From contig OX419759.1 of NCBI GenBank assembly GCA_948567375.1, positions 11,996,744 through 12,060,743 on the forward strand: DNA of 64,000 bases, given 5' to 3'. The notes below the pieces were generated by a model. The model saw only the letters and a program-made list of their open reading frames with translations, was not told where the DNA came from and did not search any database. Made by a program: the position numbers and the translations under genes. Position 1 is the stretch's first letter. Every line of letters begins with the position of its first letter. This stretch comes from Lunularia cruciata (taxonomy: Eukaryota; Streptophyta; Marchantiopsida; Lunulariales; Lunulariaceae). Below, one piece after another: positions 57,956-64,000 of this stretch.

Positions 57956-60900
57956 TTAAGCTGTTTCAGTAGCAAGTTGAGGTGGAGGTTTTTGATTTCC
58001 TGCCTCAAAACTATCAGTATTCTTCAGCCGAGCCCACGACCGACCCCAGCCTTGCGAAGCTCGTCTACTCCACATCCTCTCCACCTCTTCAAATGACAGA
58101 CCCTTCGTTTCAGGGACGAAGAGGAAGACGAAAAGAAGTCCCAAAACGGAGACTCCGCAAAAGAATAAAAAGGTGAAAGAAGTACCAATAGCCTTCGTCA
58201 TGGACAGAAAGCTCTGAGTTATCACTAGATTGGCCGTCCAGTTCGAGGTGGCTGCGATTCCACCGCAAACGCCTCGGAATTTGAGTGGATAAACCTCAGA
58301 GTTCACTGCCCATGGAACCGGCCCCATTCCTGGAGAGAACGCTACTATGTACGAAGCCAATCCGAGTATGGCTAACCAGCCGTAATGGCTTGGACATCCG
58401 TGAGTGAACCAGGAGCGTGATAATTCATCTCCACAATAGTCGTTTGTTGTCCTGTTCGAGAGTAGGCAGATCCCCGGCAGCATCTGTGGACATCAAGAAA
58501 CATGTGTAGTTACTGCTTTGATATGAGATACCAAGTTGACTAGTTGGATAATACATGTGCATGTTGAACTAGATAGGGCGAACCCGGATCACATAGGAAA
58601 TTGGGGCATGAATTCCTGAAGCAAGCTTGGACAGCTGCAGACCTGCCACATGTCCTTGATAATAGTCGATTGATAAGATCGAACATGTTCCATTTAAAAT
58701 GGATTGACAGAAGCAAATTCATTTCACTTAAAATCGGCTCATACAGGGGCTTCGAAGTTAAGTTGACTTCGAAATCCCTGACTTATGAAGCATTGGTTCT
58801 GAAGAATCATGACTTATGAAACTTGTGCAACAGTATATTTCAATGGAAGTGTTGTCTTTTCAAGTTCAAGATTTCAAAGCTGTAGCTGATACTCAGTAAG
58901 TATAACAGATCATGATAGTCAAATTTGAAAGATATATGTGTCTCCTCATGGTATTTCTCAGAGATGGCAAAGTGTCAGGAGTAACATTCAAATTTAGCGA
59001 CTTTGCATAATATGAACAACAAATGGACTTGTGAGAGACTTGACGACCTCATCGGCCAACTTAAGGGACGTGGAAAACACACGCGAAAATCGAAGTTACA
59101 TTTATGTTTCATCCAGCTCGAAGAAATCTTGAAGAGTATGACGAACACACGAAACCTTGAGAGCTCGCTACAGGCCTAAGACTAGTGAAATTCTTAATCC
59201 AGGATCAATTCTCAAACGCTTATTTGAAGAAATTACACATGACAGGTTAATTGCAAACCACCGTAACATGCCAACTGGAGCAAATTGTCTACAGGTGAAT
59301 GGATTACCTCATTGTGTTTTGCGGCACAGAATCCACATGTGGCGCTGGCCTTTAAGCAGGACACACAACTGAGATTCGAAGAAGGTGTCAATAGAGGACA
59401 CGTGAAGCCAGGAGCTTGTGAGAAGCTTTCCAGGATTTCTATTGCCGGAGAATCGTTTTTCTCCTCCTCCCAAGTCGTTTGAGATGGAAGGCTACAGTCA
59501 GCACTATAAGTGCCCCAATTACACCAATTAAACTGCCTATCGTTAATCTCCTCCTCCCAAGTCTATCGATAAAGATTATGCCTGCCACGACAAGAGATAG
59601 TAACAACGCAGTCTGATGCGAGGCATAGCCTGCCAGTTCCACAATTGATGGAGCATAGTACATGACTGTGTTTATCCCCACGAGTTGTTGAAAGACCTGT
59701 CCAACTATCCAGAAGTAGGTTAGCACTAAAATCATAAATAGATTCTAACTTGAGTTTTTCAGGTCTGATACTTCAAGAAATGGATCTTACGCTAGCTGCA
59801 GAATATGAACAACCCCAATAATTCCGTGATTCCCAAGTACTTGTGTTAGATATAATAACCTGAAGACCAACACCAGTAACGAGGGCCATTTTGATCTCTT
59901 TGGTCCGAAGTGCGTGTCTAAAAGTCACCCCGTGCTCCTGTTGCATTTCTTTATGAACAGTTTCCTCCAGCTGTTCGAACTCCAGGGCTAGTTGTTCCTG
60001 TCGTGGATAAATCTGCCTCAAAACATCGACTGACGCTTCCTTCTTTCCCTGAAATGCACCAAAGGGAGGGTCATATACTCTCTTAGGGTTAGAGCCTGCA
60101 AGCTCCTGGATCCTTACATCTGAAGGCTGTTCCTTCCAACATAAAAGAGTACCATATCTGCATACAACTAAATGGAAAACTCAATTTAGAAGACGAAGGA
60201 AAAAACAAATAATAGTGTATGCGCTTACCTTGCGATAAAGCCAGCGGGGAGATTCGGGCAGAAACCACATTGCGACTAATTGCACAACTGCAGGTAAGGC
60301 TGCTACTCCGAGCATCCACCGCCATGTCCCGGGTACCTGCACAATAGCATCGACGGTATATACCGTTGGTTAGATGGGGCAACTGCTCTAGGTGAATGTA
60401 ACTCCGAAGTTTAGAGGCCGTTACAAGTATTTTAACTGCTATGTGACAACCAGTATTTTGATTGCTGAAATCTCTTCAAGGTGACAGAATTCCGAGGTGA
60501 GCCTCGTGATAAAGCTCGTGAATGTCACTCATCAGTAGAATGCGAACGCACCTCATTTCTTCCAGTAGGGTCCCTAAACCATGTGGTTTATGAAGAAAGA
60601 AGAAAAAAAATTCCAAACAAAATCCTAGCTATATCAACTTCCCTGTTTCCATGGATTGTGCATAGATCCTGTCTTTGAATTGCCGGTAAATTTCTGCATC
60701 CTATCCTTAAATTGGGAATTATTGTCAAACAGTTCCCACTCCATCGCAACATGTGCGCTTCGGATATCCAGCGCTAGTGTTCCGAACTCAAATAACGTTG
60801 ATAACCGTTTCATTTAGTAGGTAATCAAGCATTGTCTCTATAGTCAGCAGTAAGAGTTCACAGCATCTCTAAAGTACTATGTATAGAACTTCAAACATAA

Positions 60901-61925
60901 TCAGAGCCTTGAGTTGATTCAGCAACCGAACTTTCTATTGAAGAGCAACTTCGAATTCAGCTTCTCGTTAGTACCGCAATCCCGGCATGGGTAAATGAAT
61001 CTTACATGGATAAATCCGAGGTTGATGACATATGAGACAAATTGACCCCCGGTTATCATGAGGACATTCATAGTAACCAGTGCTCAGCGAAATTTAGCCG
61101 GTGAAGCTTCAGCAATGTATAGTGGAGCCGTCATGGACGCAATTCCAATTCCCAGACCGACCAAAAACTCGTCCAATAATTATAATTACTGGACTGCTAG
61201 CCGAGGCCATGACAATTGCTCCAATCACAAAGATGATATCTGAGAACATAATTACAGGTTTCCGACCGAACCGATCGCTCATCTTGCCTCCTAATGCAGA
61301 TCCAATTATTGCTCCTGCGAGTGCTGTGCTCACGATTGCTTCCTGCAAATTTCTCACTTTCAGTTCTGGAAAGACCTCAAATCTCTTCTCACGGATCTCA
61401 TTGCCACTTCTTCCTTGGTCGTACTCATCCACAACAGCCACTGACTAACGGAAACAAATGTCCGGGATTTCAGGAAGCAGCAATCTTTTGTAATGAAAAA
61501 AGAATTTAGAGATGAACCTGCAAAGAAGTGTTCTTGTCTACAGATTCAAAATCATCTCGTATGTAGAGCATCGCCCCAGATATGACAATTTCGCATTCAA
61601 TGCCCAGAATTTTACATATTTGCGAAGAAAGTATCAGTGAAATAATAACATGCCCAGAGACAAAAGTCAAACAATAATAGCCAACTGATCGAGAGAGGAT
61701 GGCTCAAGTGAACTTATGTTAATGTGAAGTACCTGTGTCGGACCCAAACAGAAGTCCCCCGAGACCCGCGCAAAGAGCCAGCTTCCATATATAACGATTC
61801 ATGTTAGGAGTCGACTCATCATCGGGGCTGTTCTTGTACTGTTCCTCGTTCATCCCCTTACCTCTAGTTTCGTTTCTGCCGACCACCTGCTCCTTTGAGC
61901 TTGCTGTGAGCGGTACATCACCCAT
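57956..61925 (-). pseudogene. INT2/INT4-like inositol (sugar) transporter, pseudogene, copy B
   Basis: The same seven exons as copy A: 61733-61925, 61518-61586, 61006-61342, 60229-60336, 59860-60048, 59308-59696 and 57956-58483. Exons 2, 4, 5 and 7 are open; exon 7 gives a clean end with PETKGLSFEEVE and a stop at 57956. Lesions: the intron before exon 2 ends AA instead of AG; GYDTG has become GSDTG; one extra A in 61163-61167 shifts exon 3; a 27-nt deletion between CCTGCCAC repeats removes nine residues in exon 6; a 17-nt insertion at 59460-59476 shifts exon 6 and brings a stop. None of the frame-breaking lesions is shared with copy A. Confidence 0.9.
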
Positions 61926-64000
61926 GTTGAATGGATTTGAATTCACAATGAAGTGTCTAATATCGTGAATTTGCCGTCAAAACATGCAACACGAGTTTTC
62001 CTTCACAAGTCTGCGCAATCCCGAGAAGTAACAAAACCTTCCTTAAGTTTCCTATATTGACAATCTACAGCGGATTCCAGTGTGCCGATAAGCCTAAGTG
62101 CCGAATAGGAAACTGAACTTCATGATTTCGTTCGAACACTTAGCGACTGGGGCTTGAATAAATCATAACCTCCACAAAAGTACAGAGTGGGGATCACTAG
62201 CCTACACGATCACTGTCTTCTATTCTCAGAGTTGTCTCCAGCCTACCAGCCATTTCAACGTGGTATTCTACACAGATGTATGCAGCTAGTGTACAAGCAA
62301 ATTCCGAACTCCATATACCTTTTTGCTATACCTGGGGAAGGAAGTCATATCTAAGAACATGATACAGACATCCAAGTACTCAAATTAGACAAATGTGTGC
62401 AGTATTTCTACCATGCAAGGTCCTCAGTGGACCCAAATCGCCTACAATTCTACAACAGATATTGAATACACAGGCAACCACGAACAGCAGCTCCACTCCA
62501 TATCGAGTCACAAAAGACCATAATGACTTCTTAGAAAGTCAGATCTGCACCGGGTCTGTTAAACTAAGCAGTTGTACGAAGTCCTGTGCATGATTGAGTG
62601 ATCCCAGGTGAAGTGAACTGAATTCTGTAGTGAAGGAGAGAATCCGAGAGACGGGGCGTCTTCTGGCATGACGCCAAAAACTCGTAAGCAAGACTGAAAA
62701 GTCAGGGTACGGATGTGGCTTTCGACAAGAGTCAGACAACCGTCCACGAAGAGAGGACGGTTGCCCTGGTCCTCGGACCCACCGAAGACCCACGCGGTGT
62801 ACTGCCTATGGACCCAAAGGAGGAATAATTCGGCAGCATTTCAGCCATACCTGTTCTGTTTAGGCAGCTCTTCCATCAAATGCACTAGGAGCGCGTGTAT
62901 CAGCAACATTGCTGCAGCTTTGCAAGCAACCAAGTCCTTGGAATCCACATTCTGAAGTGGATGCTGCGATATAATTATTTTAAGACTGCTCGTGTTTTTT
63001 CCAATGATTCTTCTATAGCGTGGGCAACTGGCCTTCATAATTCACTACCGTTACACTGCTATAGCAGTCCTTTGCGTTGCAAGGGAAGCAAAAACGTACT
63101 CCATCATAGATCCAAGTTGCGAATCTTTAATGCTCTTGGACTGATTTTCGTTTCTGAATCAGGTCAAGCGAGGCTGCATGCAAACTCAAGACTACGCAAT
63201 TCCTTTTTGTTAGACAATTACATACGATGAGAGAAGTTCCATAGAGGTCCAACTTATACAAGAAGACGTTAAATTGTTCAGATGTTGTCGAAGCTGACAT
63301 CAGTCAAAAGCTGGGGTAACTTTTGAAAGAAGTATGTCAAACAGTGGTGGAATTAGCTTTTTTAGTAATATATGTCTGTGTCCAACCGAATAAAGAGCTC
63401 AAAACTTCTGGAAAGAACTCCCTATTTTCAATCTCATTGTGTATCTTCGCAAGCTGGATATATAAACATATTGTTCAATCTCACTGGCACAATCAAATAC
63501 ATATATTGTCCTTACCATCATCGTCCTGCTAATCTTACTGACACTAACCTTCACAACCACAAGAATAAAGAAACACAAAAAACAGTACTGTAGTGTTCGA
63601 AAGTTTCATGGAAGGAATCACCGCATGGTATTTTGTGATGGAGATAGTCCCTAAATGTGGACTTTACCGTTATTTTCATGCAACAACTTCGACGAGACAA
63701 TCGTCCTATATCAGTCAGGACCACCAGGACCATTTACTTCACTCGTGTACTTTAAGAAGTGTATTAGAGGTTTAGTATCATGGATTGTCGTCTTCTTCTT
63801 CTTATTTGTTTGAAACGAGTTGTATGCTTTTCCTATGATCATTCGTCATTTCTATGCTTTTTCTATAATCATTCATGAGCATGTTACTGATAATAATTTG
63901 AAACTCTCAAGTTAGAACGGAAGTTGACTTGAATAAGTAAGGTTCAGTATTATGATTATGGTAATATTTTGAATGATGTGTGTGCAACTGGAGTTAGAAT
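61926..64000 (-). pseudogene. Unidentified multi-exon gene remnant, copy B
   Basis: Counterpart of 16944-18998. The exon-like block 62851-63032 reads LQNVDSKDLVACKAAAML and continues to LMEELPKQNR before a GTATGG donor. Further protein-like text lies at 62539-62793 (LNHAQDFVQLLSLTDPVQI). The start of the exon block is out of frame with its end. From about 63033 to 64000 nothing is recognised apart from a TTC run near 63792 and a 30-bp duplication at about 63823-63882 (two copies of TATGCTTTT). Confidence 0.4.

Larger units (their letters stand above)
35829..64000. repeat. Segmental duplication, copy B
   Basis: Direct-orientation partner of 1-18998. It is about 9 kb longer, mostly because of the solo LTR at 38660-39394 and the LTR retrotransposon from 40334 to about 47668; smaller copy-specific blocks lie near 51795-51975, 53345-53500, 54735-55095 and 55938-56146. 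The plastid insertion is in both copies and so predates the duplication. The two LTR elements are only in copy B and so probably postdate it, unless copy A lost them. Confidence 0.95.

Overview
The window is nuclear DNA of a land plant. It holds multi-exon genes with GT-AG introns, a nepenthesin-type (12-cysteine) aspartic protease, an INT2/INT4-like inositol/sugar transporter, a plastid-type thioredoxin/GST-N protein, an HI0933-family flavoprotein, a chromodomain Ty3/gypsy element, and a nuclear copy of plastid trnV(GAC)-rrn16. The species cannot be fixed from sequence alone; intermediate GC and short intergenic gaps would suit a bryophyte, but that is a guess.

Layout: positions 1-18998 (copy A) and 35829-64000 (copy B) are two diverged, directly oriented copies of one segment. 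Both still align at the right edge of the window, and the window starts inside copy A, so the true unit may be about 36 kb or more, in tandem. The common gene order is: aspartic protease (-), plastid insertion trnV-rrn16 (+), transporter (-), then remnants of an unidentified minus-strand gene. Copy B is longer because it carries a solo LTR (38660-39394), a decayed Ty3/gypsy element with another solo LTR nested in its LTR (40334 to about 47668), and several smaller insertions.

The interval between the copies (18999-35828) is single-copy here. It has AT-rich DNA with local tandem repeats, a decayed plus-strand gene for a plastid-type protein with two thioredoxin/GST-N domains (22782 to about 25968), a decayed minus-strand gene for an HI0933/AT5G39940-like flavoprotein (27178-31084), and repeat-rich DNA up to the second copy.

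State of the genes: only the two 485-residue aspartic proteases are open from start to stop. Every other gene recognised carries frameshifts, nonsense codons or splice-site losses, yet still shows its original exon order. The two transporter copies are broken by different lesions. The two proteases differ at about 29 residues, but two blocks of about 270-280 bp, one around each catalytic Asp, are identical or nearly so at the DNA level, which points to gene conversion.

The most unusual signal is mutational. Copy A has several perfect hairpins at sites where copy B has no arm or an imperfect one. Copy B has direct duplications of 30-100 bp, including a solo LTR in which five successive blocks are each repeated, and an exact 17-bp copied insertion in a transporter exon. 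Together these look like templated insertions from error-prone break repair. All comparisons here were made by eye.
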